The notes beneath the pieces are model-generated. The model saw only the letters and a program-made list of their open reading frames with translations. It had not been told where the DNA came from and searched no databases. Shown here one piece after another: positions 25,100 through 38,251 of a DNA stretch of 64,000 bases (position 1 is the first letter of the stretch; each line of letters opens with the position of its first letter). The stretch is from Vespa crabro (Eukaryota; Arthropoda; Insecta; Hymenoptera; Vespidae): assembly GCF_910589235.1 (NCBI RefSeq), contig NC_060963.1, positions 8,569,501 through 8,633,500 of the forward strand, given 5' to 3'. A program made the position numbers and the translations under genes.

Positions 25100-25117
25100 T
25101 GTAAATACTTGTAAATA
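25100..25117 (+). promoter_or_regulatory. Two tandem Pumilio-response elements
   Basis: TGTAAATA at 25100-25107 and again at 25110-25117 match the UGUANAUA consensus bound by Pumilio-family repressors. They lie about 780 bp after the earmuff stop, on the sense strand, between the two AATAAA signals. Relevance depends on use of the distal poly(A) site. Confidence 0.4.
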
Positions 25118-25184
25118 TTTGTATGTGCAAATTAAATACATGGTATGGTATGCAATAGATGTACATGTGTATGTGAGTGATTGA

Positions 25185-25217
25185 GTGAGAGAGAAAGAAA
25201 GAGGAAGAGAGAGAGAG

Positions 25218-25250
<33 letters not shown>
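25185..25250. repeat. (GA)n microsatellite
   Basis: GA tract in the probable 3' UTR. Together with the CT tract at 22857-22926 it brackets earmuff with inversely oriented polypurine/polypyrimidine runs. Confidence 0.9.
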
Positions 25251-25252
<2 letters not shown>

Positions 25253-25369
25253 TGAAAACGATTATAAGTATATAATTTGTAATTAATACGTAGACATCGT
25301 CGGTGAGACGATTTTAAAGAATCGTTCGAAACGATTAATTAATTCATATGGATCTCAAGAGAAGATTAA

Positions 25370-25375
25370 ATAAAG
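25370..25375 (+). terminator. Distal polyadenylation signal AATAAA
   Basis: Canonical hexamer about 1.05 kb after the earmuff stop codon. Confidence 0.3.
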
Positions 25376-26351
25376 TAAACAAAGTTTCAATGAACATATG
25401 GAACAACTTAAACCATTGATCGCATATAGATATTTATCATTTAGAGAACTGTATAAATCGGTGTGATAGTAGTTTTAAGTCGATCGTAGATAGCAAATGA
25501 AATGTTGGTCCTTTATTATATCGATCGTTGTAATCATTACGTAGAATTACGTCGCGATCGTTACGGCCACTGTGATTACACGATTACAACGGCTTTGCAA
25601 TAGAATCAAGACGAGAGAGTATTATTATGATTACGACGAGATCATGTACCTAGTTCTCCTATTTATGCATTTTTATTTACGTCTTCCGATATTACTTACA
25701 TATTCATACATACATACACATAACAGCAAAGAAACGTTCTATTCAAAATCAAATACGCATACTTCGTCTAATTCGTTTTTCCTTCCTTATCTTTGTTTTC
25801 TATTAATTTGATCATCAATATTACGTCGAACTTAGCAAAGAAGATCGCGAAAATGAATGTATGTACGCGTTTATACCTTACGAATTAGATGAATATTGCA
25901 GATGTTGTCAACGAGATTTATTAAATATGATGATGATGATGAAGGAGAAGAAAAAGAAAGGAACAAAAAAGAAATCTAAAACCAAAAAAGAAATAATGTA
26001 TGTAGATAATCGATAAAGTGTAGATGAAAATGCATATGTATGTGTTCCCTGTTGTAAATATGAATCTATCCAATGCAATAAATTTTAATGATATCGACAC
26101 ATGTCCCGAAAATTCACTTCCCGATAATCCCAGAGAACAAAATTTCAACGTTTCTCAGTTTGGAAATCGTTCACGTAAAGTCAATAGATTCGATTATCAA
26201 ACTCAAAGCAAATATCTACTAATTATCTCGTATGTACCTATGTATAATCAGGAATATGGAGTGGTTAAAATTTATATGCTAATGGAAACAAAGAAATCAG
26301 TCGATTATCCAATTTGCTGGAGCACCAATATAAAGTAATAATGGAATATTA

Positions 26352-26411
26352 ATCGATATATCGATATATCGAACGGGTTATTTCGCGTCGGTCATACATA
26401 ATATATCGATC
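26352..26411. promoter_or_regulatory. Cluster of ATCGAT / CGATA motifs
   Basis: TCGATATATCGATATATCGA (26353-26372) is palindromic and contains overlapping ATCGAT and CGATA motifs; another ATCGAT follows at 26405-26410. CGATA is recognised by BEAF-32 and TATCGATA by DREF in flies. Location about 1 kb past the earmuff 3' end would suit a boundary, but the match is to short motifs only. Confidence 0.25.
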
Positions 26412-26642
26412 AAGGCAAGAACGAAGAGGAAAACATAAAATCAGCTGAGAGGGGTAACGAGTAATCTCTCGGAAGCATCATCGGGCTCGAGCTCGATTCT
26501 TTATCTTGTGATAGGCGAGAACGAAAGAACCCTTAAGCACATCGTCTATTGCTCTACTCGAATCGATCTTTTCTTCGTAGGGTTGGAAACCGATGTATAT
26601 AGGTAGGTATATAAATAGCCATCTGCATAGTATACATATATC

Positions 26643-26674
<32 letters not shown>

Positions 26675-26823
26675 AATACACATGTATATATAGTATGTAT
26701 TATATATGTATAAATGTATACATAGCGAAGACGAACAGTGGACAAAGCGAACGAGACATATCATCTACCATTAGACACGATGCGATCTCTCTGTGTGGCC
26801 GAACAAGCCAATGAGATGTATCA

Positions 26824-26863
26824 TGAGAGAAAGAGGGAAGAAGAGAGAGAGAGAAAGAGAGAG
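26824..26863. repeat. (GA)n microsatellite
   Basis: Short interrupted GA tract. Confidence 0.85.
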
Positions 26864-29832
26864 GCCGATAGGACAAGAGGATGGTTGAAACATCGAGGGT
26901 CGGAGGAAAGAGAGGATGACGTGCTTCTCTCTTGATATTTGCGAGAGATATCGTACGGACCTTCTGATGTATCTTCAGAATCTGTCCTCTATCCATTAAA
27001 TCCGAGCTCATCCACTCCTATCCCTCGATGTGTCCCTTATCAAATGGGTGTCGCTTGTTACAGCGCACCCTCTAGAGAGCGTCGCTCGAGCTACTACGTG
27101 TCAATGAGAGAGATTTCTCTTTTCCAGAGGTCAGCACAACGACACAACGTTGCGATCTCTTCGAATCAATTCAAAATTTTTCATCGCTATCCCGACGATT
27201 GAATCTCATCGATTATCATATTATATCTATATATTAAATTTGATCCAACAGGGATTAGATTAGATATTATTAGAGCTTTGTTAACTTTGATTTTGTATAT
27301 AAGGATAAAAATGACAAAAAAATAAAAGAAAAGAAAAAAGCAGAGAGAGAGAGAGAAAGGAAAAATGAAACTAAAAGATTTAATGAAATCGTGTTAAACG
27401 AATCATCGAAATACCATCGTTGTCCTCGTGAAAAGAAAGAATTTTTACGAGCTATAATTCTTTCTAAAAGAATTTTACTAAGGTTGCTTGCCTCCTTTTC
27501 GAAACAGCAGGAAGTCCATCCTCGGCTTCGGAGGAAACGAAAGTGTAAAAGTTTTCCCTTGCTAGCAGCAGGGGTTGTGTACAAACAAGTATTTAGTCGA
27601 CGTTTAATAGGAATTATCCTCGACGAACTGGGACAATTAGGGGTGGATTATTAACACCTGGAGACGGCGTCACGCTGCTTACCGAATTGACAAGGTTTCG
27701 TCGAACGACGAAGGTCCGAAAAGTTACGTGCAAAAATTTTTTTTTTCTTTTCGTTTCCCTTCTTTCAGTAACTCTCGATGTGAACTCGCTCTAGCGCGAT
27801 TCCGTTTTGTGAATTCGTTCGACGATGAAAGCAAACATCTAAGTTTATGTTGGATGCGAAGAAATGTGAAATCCTTTGAAGCGCACCTTCTTTTCGATAT
27901 CTCAAACGAAGGAAAAAATCTCGAAAGAGAATCGATTAATTTTCACACGTATAACTTGCTTCAATTTTTTGCGGAGAAGGTGCACCTATCCTAAATTAAC
28001 AAAAATGACAACTTTACGAGGATGAATCAAATTAACATTATAAATTATGCAAATTAAAAAAAATCAACAAAATACAAAATTCTGATTAACGATCGAATCG
28101 AATAGAAATGTAAATCTATACCTATGCGTATGTAAACTTGCTGAACCGAGAGAGTAGTTTCAAAATCGTCGAGATTTCCGTTCAATTTACTAACGGGTGT
28201 AACATACACACATACATATATGTGGAGCCATATGGGGATAGTATAACGGAGAGAAAACAAATGAAATTCTTCTTCCTTTTTGACAAACAAAATCAAACAA
28301 AATACTCTCGAGAGGTATGTATCTATGTACATAAATTCTATACATTCGTACGTACAAAATCCCTGATATATCAATCATGTAACGTAATATCGACGTTATT
28401 GATTTTATCAACTTTCACAGATGTATAAAAATGTTGTTTACATGACTAATAGATGTCATAAACAAAAACTTCATTTTAATATCAAATTATATGTGTATGT
28501 AGATGTAATATTTCAATTACTACTAAGATAGATGGAATAATACATAATAATCACGAATGAATACTATCCCTAGAGAAAAGAGAAGAGAAATTTGCGACAA
28601 ACGATTGGTTGCCAAGCGCGACAGAGGCAACACATCCCATAGTATGTTTTGTTCGAACGTGTCTCGATCCTCCCTCGTTCCCGAGGTTCCTGCCCGTTAA
28701 TATCCTCGTAATTGGTTAAAACCCGTAACTGATGAGCGAACTGTAAGTTATTATGCGAGGAGACCCTTGCTTCTCGCGGCGACGAGGGTTTATGGGATAC
28801 GGTTCAACACCTCTTCATTACCCTCTTCATCCCTCGATAGAATGCCGCTATCGAGGTGCTCACGCTAGCGTAATGGCATACCCGCCATTGTGTCCTTCTA
28901 CCATATTCCTCAATCCTCTCTCGTCGATCTGGTCGAACGTGATTTTTTCTTTTCTTTTTTTTTTTATCACGGCTTACATGGAATATAAAATAATTCTGTT
29001 TCTATTAAACGATCCGCGAGTATAAAAGTTGCTATAAATTATCATCATCTATCTTATTCTATTTATCTATCTTCATCATCTATCTATCTACATTGTTTAT
29101 TAATCAAAGATTACCGTTATATTAGAAATGAGAAAAGAAAAAGCGAAAAAAATGAATGCAAAATTCAATAAAATCTTTGAAATCTTGTCATTATTTAATG
29201 GAGATATAAGTACTTGCTTAAGAGACCGATTGGATAGGACATTTTTGAGAATCAGCGAAGAAGGGATCAGGTGTCAACCAAGGGACGTTTCTCCATCCGA
29301 AGATAGTCATTGTGTTCAGAACGATCGTTATGCACGGTTCGACGCCTTGGTAAAAGCCGGCTAGTATGGGGCAGAGACTGAATGATGATTCGGTTCGTTC
29401 GTTTCGAGTTATTTGGCTAAACGGAATACTCCTGTGCGAGATTGTACGTTAACACATAACGTCAAAGGGAGGATAGAAAATTGTCGGTAAGTTGCCAGGA
29501 ACGAAACTACATGGATGTTTATTATAAATAAATATTTTTCTCGTTCGTTTTTCCTTTTTGCTTTTTCCGAGGCACATATTTGGAACGTACGATGGTAACG
29601 ATGATGATAGTCGGTGATTAAAAATATCCGACGAGGAAGAAGAAGAAAAAAAAGAAGAAGAAATTCAACGAGAGTTTCAACAAAATCTCGGAAAGTTTGC
29701 ATCTGAAAATAACGAGGAACGGGAATGCGATATTATAATTACGCTTTTTCCTCATTCGAGATAGAAGTACGAAGAACACGATAATCAAAGTTTATTGTGT
29801 TAGGATGAGGGAACAAATTGGATGACACAACA

Positions 29833-29904
29833 TAGAGAAAGAGAGAAAAAAAAGAACTAGGGAGACAAAGAGAGACAGAAACAGAGACAGAGAGACAGAG
29901 AGAC

Positions 29905-29953
<49 letters not shown>

Positions 29954-29970
29954 AGAGAGAAAAAGGAAAA
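29833..29970. repeat. (GA)n / (GACA)n tract
   Basis: GA run with regular GACAGA units in its first half. A CT tract lies in inverse orientation at 30299-30352. Confidence 0.9.
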
Positions 29971-30298
29971 GACAGATAGAAGCGGAGAGTTCAAAGTTAG
30001 AAGAAACGTCCGTAGAGTGAAGAGAAGAGAGAGGAATAGGTTGGAGAAAAAGGAGAAAGAGAAGAAGAAAGTGTTTGAGTGGTGTGCGAGTTCTTGCATG
30101 CGAACCTAACGAGGAGAGAAACGAAGGAGAAAAGCACGGCGTGTACTACGTATTATAATGACGTCTCCCTCGCTTACGGCTTTGCTACGTCTTTTTTTAC
30201 CACCACCACTCTCTTTTTCCATCCCTTCTCCAGTTCCTTTTCCTTTTGGTGCGACTACAGCGAATGTGAAGGATTCCATTTTTCATTCCATGATACTC

Positions 30299-30310
30299 TT
30301 TCTTTCTTTC

Positions 30311-30341
<31 letters not shown>

Positions 30342-30352
30342 TACACACATTC
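30299..30352. repeat. (CT)n microsatellite
   Basis: TTTC repeats followed by a pure CT core and a CACA end. Confidence 0.9.
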
Positions 30353-31350
30353 ACTCTTTCTTTCTCGATTACCGATTCTCGCTTGCTCGCTTCTCGACGA
30401 CATCGATTCAGCAATGCTCCACCTCCTCTTACACCTCCTACTTTGCCTCCTCGACAAACCCATCTTTCCCCATTACCCGTCTCTGGCTTCTACCTTTACG
30501 CGAATCAAATGGAAGCACGAAGGGGCTGCTCCCAACAATAATCACTATCGGGAAAGGTCGTATCCTTGATACCTATAGATGACACACCTCGATATGTATC
30601 AACGTGAATGATAGTTTACTTGTGTTCAGTAAGAATTTTTAACAATCCGCTATGAGAACTTCGTAGTCTAGTTTAAATCTCATTATACGAAACGAATACG
30701 GATAATTCTCCACGCAACGTGTCTTTGAACTGAAGTGATATTCTTTTTATTGTATTTTGAAAGAAAGAGATAACAGATGAGATAAGAGTCTCTCTGACGA
30801 ATCTCCCCAAAAGTCGACCGCGATTTCCTGCTGAAAGCAAAATCGTATATAGATAGAATCGAAAATAAAGATAAAAAGATAGAAAGAGGAAATAGGTCAA
30901 TGAAATGTCAGGAGATTCGGGTCAGGATAGAAAAGAGCCAATGTGAAGGAACAGGTCGGTGCGAGATCACGTACGTATCTTGGGTACTTTCGCTCGTGGG
31001 GCGCTACGGTAACTCTTGAACATCATCAAAAGAGTTACGTGCCAACAGAAGAGATTGCCGAGGGTGCCGGAGACATTTTCGAATCTGTTTAATCTTGGTA
31101 TGCGGTGCGTAAGTGAAAGCTATCTCCGTGAATGTGAAATCAAACAAAGCGACAAACAAACTCGTCTCTTCAGTTTTGCCAAAGAACAGGAACAGCGAAG
31201 CTGTGGTTGGTACGTGGTTAACTTCTCCCCTAACCCACCCCTTTATATATCCCTTTACCACCCCTTTCTCACTCTTCTCTACTTCAACGAGAAAAGCTTT
31301 GATGTGTGTGCACAACACCATCACATCACACTCCAAGTGTTTATGAGCTG

Positions 31351-31352
<2 letters not shown>

Positions 31353-31387
<35 letters not shown>

Positions 31388-31399
31388 TTTTCTCTTTCC
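31353..31399. repeat. (CT)n microsatellite
   Basis: Nearly pure CT run. Confidence 0.95.
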
Positions 31400-33154
31400 A
31401 ATCGCCGTGAATACACGAGTACCAGGCAACCCCAGTACTCTCTTTAGTCTACTTTCAGGTTGGATAATTAACCGGCTACCCCTTTATCATCTGTACCGAC
31501 ATCGTCGCCATTACCACCACCAATAGAGCTATCAACAACGTGAAGACACAAAGATCGTCGAACCGGAAATAGTCTCGCGACGAGTGACGAACTGGGAGAA
31601 GGAATGGACGTCGTTGGAACGAAAAGGGGAAGATAGAGGAGGGCCGAATAATTAATCGTCAACCCGATGTGTTTCGATGCGAGAGAATACGCGAACGAAC
31701 GAACGATCCAACGAACGAATGAACGAACGTGGCTGGACGTAAATTCGTGCCCCAAAGAATTGTACATTTTCGTCTGAAATGCCAATTATCCTGCTTTCGT
31801 GTTTACATTCCACGAAGACAGGAAGAAAATAACTTTCAAAGGTCGATAAACGTGTGAAATTTTAGAGCGTACAGAGTATTCTTCCAGGGTATGTTATAAT
31901 CATTCTACTCGATAATTTCAAGAGTTCACCTTTCGATTCTTTGAAAATTTTGTCTCCGACAGATCGTACGATCTTCAAATCAATCAAACTTCATTTACGA
32001 TGTAGTGAACAGATAGGATCAAACACGTTAAATCTAAAGAAACAAAAATAAATAACAATAGCAATCATTGAACGATTTAGTCTTCAAGAAGTCTGGGAAG
32101 TTTTAAATTGTTGGCGTTACATTAAAATAAATCAATTATGCATAAATACTACTTAAATTCGATTATATTATCAAATATAGAAATAGAAATTATGTACTAT
32201 TAACCAGATACTAAATTAAATTTATTATATAATATAATATAAATTTATATTGTCATGTGGGAGTTCCTGTCTTACAGAACATGTAGTGATCGTCTCCAAC
32301 ACCTTTACGTAAATTCACCATTGTTGTATGAAATATAGCAGAGAAATAACGTTGGTAAATCGAATTTAACATGACGAACGAATTTGTGAATTATTTTCAT
32401 AACTTTTCGACCATAAAGCGTTTTTGCTTGAATCAGTCATAATATTCGCGAAAATTCGAATTCGATGTTGTTCACGGAAAGCTTACGTGCGTTACTGGCC
32501 GGTCGTCAACGAATGAATAGAACGATTTCGTAAATCTTTTTTGCTTATATACAGCGTAACATGGAAATCGACGATACATAGGTAATTCGTCATGACGCAA
32601 GGCGTCAACAATTCTCATCTGGTTTTAGGGAATAATGTCTGGCAGATTATACATAGAGCTACCTACCACGACTTAGCACGATTCAATTATTTCGTCGACA
32701 TGGAAATTACGTATTTACGGGACATCATGGTCTCGTCTGGATATACTTCACCCCTCATGCTCTACCTCCACTCACCTACCCGCTCCCTCTGCCAACTATT
32801 TTTCTCTTTTCTTTTCTTTTCTCCTCATCAGCGGAGGCGGCATTATGAAACGTTCGCCAGACGAATGAATGACGAACGAATGTGTTTCGAAAACTTGTTT
32901 CGACAGTGGCGATAATAAGGCTCCCATTGAGATGTTACGAGCAGACCGACCAACAACAGTCGCCATTGTGTCTGTCCGTGGGTGCATACCTGCCTCTAGT
33001 TCGAGCGAACATCCTGGAAATCTTCTTCAATGGGCCGAGCAACGATCCAGGAAGCCAGGATTCATCATCCCAGACGTGTTCTCTTTTCCCTTCTCTTTCT
33101 TCCGTTATATTCAAAAATCGCTAACGATCGTCATTATTACGTCGGTCTTCCAAG

Positions 33155-33235
33155 AAGAAGAAAAAGATGAAAAAGAAAAAGAAAAAAAAGATGAAAAAAG
33201 AAGAAGAAAAAGATGAAAAAGGAGAAAAAGAAGAT
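33155..33235. repeat. Purine minisatellite (GAAGAAAAAGATGAAAAAG-like)
   Basis: AAAGATGAAAAAG recurs three times in an A/G-only stretch. It generates an artefactual Lys/Glu-rich frame. Confidence 0.8.
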
Positions 33236-33279
33236 CATTCGCGAATGAATATAAATATTTCGAAAACGTTATATCCGAC

Positions 33280-33422
33280 GTATCTACATATGTATATACA
33301 TATACAATATATTCGTAAATACGCAAATATACATATGTATATATATGCATGTATATACATATATATATATGATATATATATTTACACATATACAGATATA
33401 TACATATATACACACACATACA
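33280..33422. repeat. (TA)n / (TACA)n array
   Basis: Interrupted TATACA units. Confidence 0.85.
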
Positions 33423-34310
33423 TATGTAATGACAATCACATTAGTATTTCTCTATACTTTATATACGAATCACAATAAACAAAAGTGAAAAGAAATAACT
33501 GAAACGAATATACAAACGAACGAAAAAGATGTAGAAAAGGGTTAAGTCAGAGCATTGTTGAGTTCGAAGACCTTTTGGGTTTTAACATCAATTAAGAGAA
33601 GTAAGGTAAGTACGGGATACCTGATGCATTTGAATTGGTAGTATCGTTGCTAAGAGTTTCCTTTCGTGAATGAGGTTAGCTACTATACAAATATCCACAA
33701 AGCATAGCCAGTAAGCTAGAAGGAACTTTGTTGCTTTACGATCATTGAGAAAGACCTAGAATTATAAAGGATGCCGACGACGTGTTTCTCTTCTACTTCT
33801 TCTTCTTCCTTATTCTGGCTACCTCTACAAAGACTTCAACATAGACTTCAGGATTAAAGGACTCTGCCGGTAGGTATATAACAACAATGACGTGGTAATT
33901 CAACGCAACTCGTGTAAGGAAACGCGTAGGATGACAATGGAGACGGTAGCTGAGATTACGAGCAATAAATTGTATCACGGTTCGTTTCGCTAATTCCCAT
34001 AATAATCTAATAGATTAACGATTATCTGTTTAGTTCGGCTCGTTCACGTTAGGCCACGTCTTCTTCATCTCTCCGCAGCAGCGAGCGAACTTTTGAGATC
34101 GGTTTTGTTAAAACGGATGGACCAAAATGAACCGAAAGATCTTATTGAGTTGTATGAGAAACTACAATACAACGAACAAGTGCAGAGCATATTCATCGTT
34201 TCGAAATTCTATCGATTTATCTATTCGAATTTTCTTTGCTAATCAATGCTAAATCTTTCTGATGATCGAGAATAGCTACATATTAATTTTGAGAAAAAAG
34301 ACCAAAGGTA

Positions 34311-34332
34311 TTTCTTTCTCTCTCTCTTTCTG

Positions 34333-34365
<33 letters not shown>

Positions 34366-34370
34366 TTATT
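34311..34370. repeat. (CT)n microsatellite
   Basis: CT run with TTTCTG interruptions. Confidence 0.9.
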
Positions 34371-35272
34371 TCTATTTTTTTATTAATGTACGAGATACGA
34401 TCGAGTTAGGGTGCAGTTTAATTTAATAGGGATAAGCGTCGCTTCATAGGGAGATCAGTGGAGATCGAAGGGGTGAATTGGGCGAAGACCGTCGATCGGT
34501 ATTTAGTGCTTCCTGCGAGTGACACGTATGTACATATATACATTATATACAAGGCGTACCGATTTACTTCAATCAACCTTGACAAGTCCGCTTAAAAGAC
34601 ATCTCATCCGAAAAAAAAATAGTCATTAAAACATAATTAACAACTGATTTGAGGAACCATATCAATTTGATGGATTTAAAAAATTTTATTCTTTAAGTTA
34701 GATAAATTATAAAAATTATTTTTAAGTAGTTTATATTAACTTTGATCGATCTAATGATACCAATACGTATATTAATTTATAATTCATTTTAAATTAAATC
34801 AGATAATGTTATTATGAAAAAAAGTAAATAAAATGGTTTCAATGGATTCAAAATGTGTATGCACAGTCAAAGTTCATAAAATCTAATGTTTACTAATAAA
34901 GAAATTCATATTGTCTCATAATAGTCAACTTTATATAAAAAAAAAGGAAGAAGAAGAAGACATAAATGAAATTACACCGTAATCGTTCCCTCAATTCGCG
35001 GAACTTTAAGCGGCCGGCACACGACGTTTTAAACGATTCCACAAGCGCACAATAATCCTAAGAGTCTCAATCTTAAATACGTGTCCCTCTCTCTTTCTCA
35101 TTATCACATCGAGAACGTTTCTACGGTAGCTACATCGACGCTGATGAACATCGGAGGCGTACCTACTCATGTAAACGCTCGCTCCCGGTGCCGAGCTGTG
35201 GATCTTTTCAGGGATAAAAACGAAAGAGTGAGAGAAATGGTAGGAAGAAAAAAAGACGAAAGAATATGAGAG

Positions 35273-35332
35273 AGATGAAGAGAGAGAGAAAGAAAGAGAA
35301 AGAGAGAAAGAAAGAGAGAGAGAGAGTGTAAA
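35273..35332. repeat. (GA)n / (GAAA)n tract
   Basis: Mixed GA and GAAA units. Confidence 0.9.
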
Positions 35333-35409
35333 GGGGTGGTACGTAGAAGAGGGGCAGCAAATGTTTGCATAGACACAAGCCAGACCGGTGAAGCCAGAAC
35401 GGAGGATGA

Positions 35410-35475
35410 AAAGAAAGAAGAAGAAAAATACAAAGAGAGAAAGAGAGAGAGAGAGAGAAGAAAGAAAGAAAGAAA

Positions 35476-35508
<33 letters not shown>

Positions 35509-35515
35509 AAAAAAA
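35410..35515. repeat. (GA)n / (GAAA)n tract
   Basis: GA core followed by a clean GAAA tetranucleotide array. Confidence 0.9.
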
Positions 35516-36340
35516 ACGTAGGGTTTATCGTCGATTGCGGGAGCACGTAGTAAGACAAGAATCAGTGGGTGTAGAAGGGTGTGTTGTTTCTAGGGAGGGC
35601 GGTGTACCACGTACCCACTATATTCCTAAAAGCAGAGCTGAAACTCGCTCGCTTGCTCGCTCACTCGATGTACGTGACGTGGGTGGACAGGTTAACGCGT
35701 TCGAGGGATTCTGTGCCGGCGTGAAACGCTTAGCGAGATTGCACCCGACAATACGACAATACAGCATGCGTGACACGCCCGACGGGCTTCTCTCCTAACG
35801 GAGGAGGAATCGGGGGTGGATCCGGGGGTGCAGACACTAAATCTCGCCAATTCTAGAGGGGTACGCTCTGCGTATGTATGTATATGTTAGCGAGTAAGTC
35901 TGCTTGTTATGTGTATGTGTATGTGTACGTGTATCTGGCAACAGAATTAAAACTGCGAGTTTCCTCTCGTCGTCTTTTACTATTTTAATACAAAAACCTG
36001 AAATGTTTTGTTTATTAAAAAAAAATTGAAAGAAAGAAAGAAATAAATAAATAAAAAAAAACTAATATATTTTAACAATATCCATAGAAAGGTATTGATT
36101 TTAATGATAATCTAAGTAAAAAGAAGTTAAACGTTTAAATATTTGATGATAATTGTTAGTCCTTTCATAGATGAGTTCTTTTATCCATTTAAATCTCTTG
36201 TAAGATAGAAAAAAGGAAGATACAGATAGGAAATCTTTTGAACAAACTGAAAAACCCGTGCTCCTGCGCACTTTTCCAAACATTATAATGATGGTATTGT
36301 GAGCTATTTTATACATTGGATACATATGGCTTTGTATATA

Positions 36341-36549
<209 letters not shown>

Positions 36550-37138
36550 TGATTCAATCGCAACAAAGGATGAGGATACTTTGAAGCGTTAACTTTTGTT
36601 ATACACAAGACCATTTTTAGTTAGATACAGCTTGCCACTTTGCTGATATAAAACGTGTACTTATTTTTAATGGTTGCTGATCATTTCTTTTTTTTCTTTT
36701 CCTCTCAACGTTAGCACGTCGTCAATTATCGAGATTTTTTCATTCGATAAATAATTTCGTAACGTTCACCTTTAAACATCCATTTGGGATATAATTTTTT
36801 TTTTTTAAGTGAGATCATCAAACAAGAACGATGACCCACTTCTTCGTCGATTACGAATCAATATTACGTCGTCTCGAGAACTCGCGTCTCTATAGATAGG
36901 TATAGTACATATCTACGTCAAAAGCGAGATCGAACTTTTTCAATCTCGATTAATTCCGGCGCAGTGATATTGCCGTGACAGGGCCGATTGTCCGCGATTA
37001 AAGAGTGCGGAAAACGTGCGCTTGAGTGACATGGCCGCGCTCGAAAGTAAAAAAGGAACCCTATGAAAATAAAATAGAACGCGGAGTGTACCGCGTGACA
37101 GGTATCGATGCTTCATAAACACCGCGTATGAATTTCAC

Positions 37139-37191
37139 CCCCTTCTCCCTCTCGCTCTCTCTCTCTCTCCCTCTCTCTCCCTCTCTCTTTT
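37139..37191. repeat. (CT)n microsatellite with CCCTCTCT units
   Basis: CT run in which CCCTCT recurs three times. Confidence 0.9.
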
Positions 37192-38008
37192 GCCATTCTC
37201 CATTTATCAATCAACACCTCGATAACGAATCTCGGGCTCGAAAAATTCCATTTTAAAGGACACGCCGTGTGTGCGGCTGTGTTTAAGGTATAAACGATTT
37301 CCAAATATATTATTGTTATTATTATTATATTTTTTGATCTCTCGTTCATAGATATTTTTTATTTTATTTCTGCCAAGACTTTCAGATTTCCTTCATCTTA
37401 TCTTAGAAAAGCACTAATTATAGATATTACACGTTTTGAGTGTATAGTTATCTTTTGTATTTCTTGACGTATGTGCTTTTTTAGTCTTATTTGTTTTATA
37501 TGTAGAGAGAACGCGTGAGGTATGATGCTTGTTGTGGATATTATTAATGATATTACGTATACTTTGCGTTATTACAATATTCTTTCTATTTCTATTACAA
37601 GTGGTGTGTATTTCTCTCTCTTTTCGTTATATTTTTTTTGTTGTATGTTCATGTCATTTGAAGCCGCTATATCAATCAGATACGTTATTTTGTATATTTT
37701 CTTCTAAAAAGTAATAACTGGTCTGTTATAGGCGATTGTTTTATGCGTATTTAATGTTATGTTTCAGTATAATTCTAATTAAATTATTTTTATTTTTAGT
37801 ACTTTCCTTGTGTATGGTTAACAATGGAAAATTATGCGGTTCGTAGCCAAGCATATTTTCTCTATAGCTATTGAATATGATGCATTCAGGAAATTTTTTG
37901 TGATCAAGAATTACGGATTTTTCCAGCTGTCTGTATGTGTTCGGGTATAGTTGTACAGTTATTTGATTGTTATGTAATATGATTCCTATGATTGATAATA
38001 TGTTCGAA

Positions 38009-38011
<3 letters not shown>

Positions 38012-38060
<49 letters not shown>

Positions 38061-38171
38061 TTATTGTTATTGTTATTGTTATTGTTATTGTTATTGTTAT
38101 TGTTATTGTTATTGTTATTGTTATTGTTATTGTTATTGTTATTGTTATTGTTATTGTTATTGTTATTGTTA

Positions 38172-38251
<80 letters not shown>
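38012..38251. repeat. Nested array (TTA)n-(TTGTTA)n-(TTA)n
   Basis: About 50 bp of ATT repeats, then about 18 copies of TTGTTA, then about 75 bp of ATT repeats. The A-to-G change in every second unit of the centre indicates that a mutated six-base unit expanded inside an older trinucleotide array. Confidence 0.95.

Larger units (their letters stand above)
24319..25375 (+). other. Probable earmuff 3' UTR
   Basis: No coding frame follows the TGA. AATAAA signals occur at 24514-24519 and 25370-25375. Use of the distal one would give a UTR of about 1.05 kb that includes two Pumilio-type sites and a GA tract. The extent is inferred from these signals only. Confidence 0.45.

Noticed and set aside
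30079..30582. 167-codon frame as a gene
   Set aside because: Low-complexity Ser/Phe/Leu translation through a CT tract; two phases are open equally.
35388..35798. 136-codon frame as a gene
   Set aside because: The first third is a translated GA/GAAA tract; the rest is in a CpG-rich patch without recognisable motifs.
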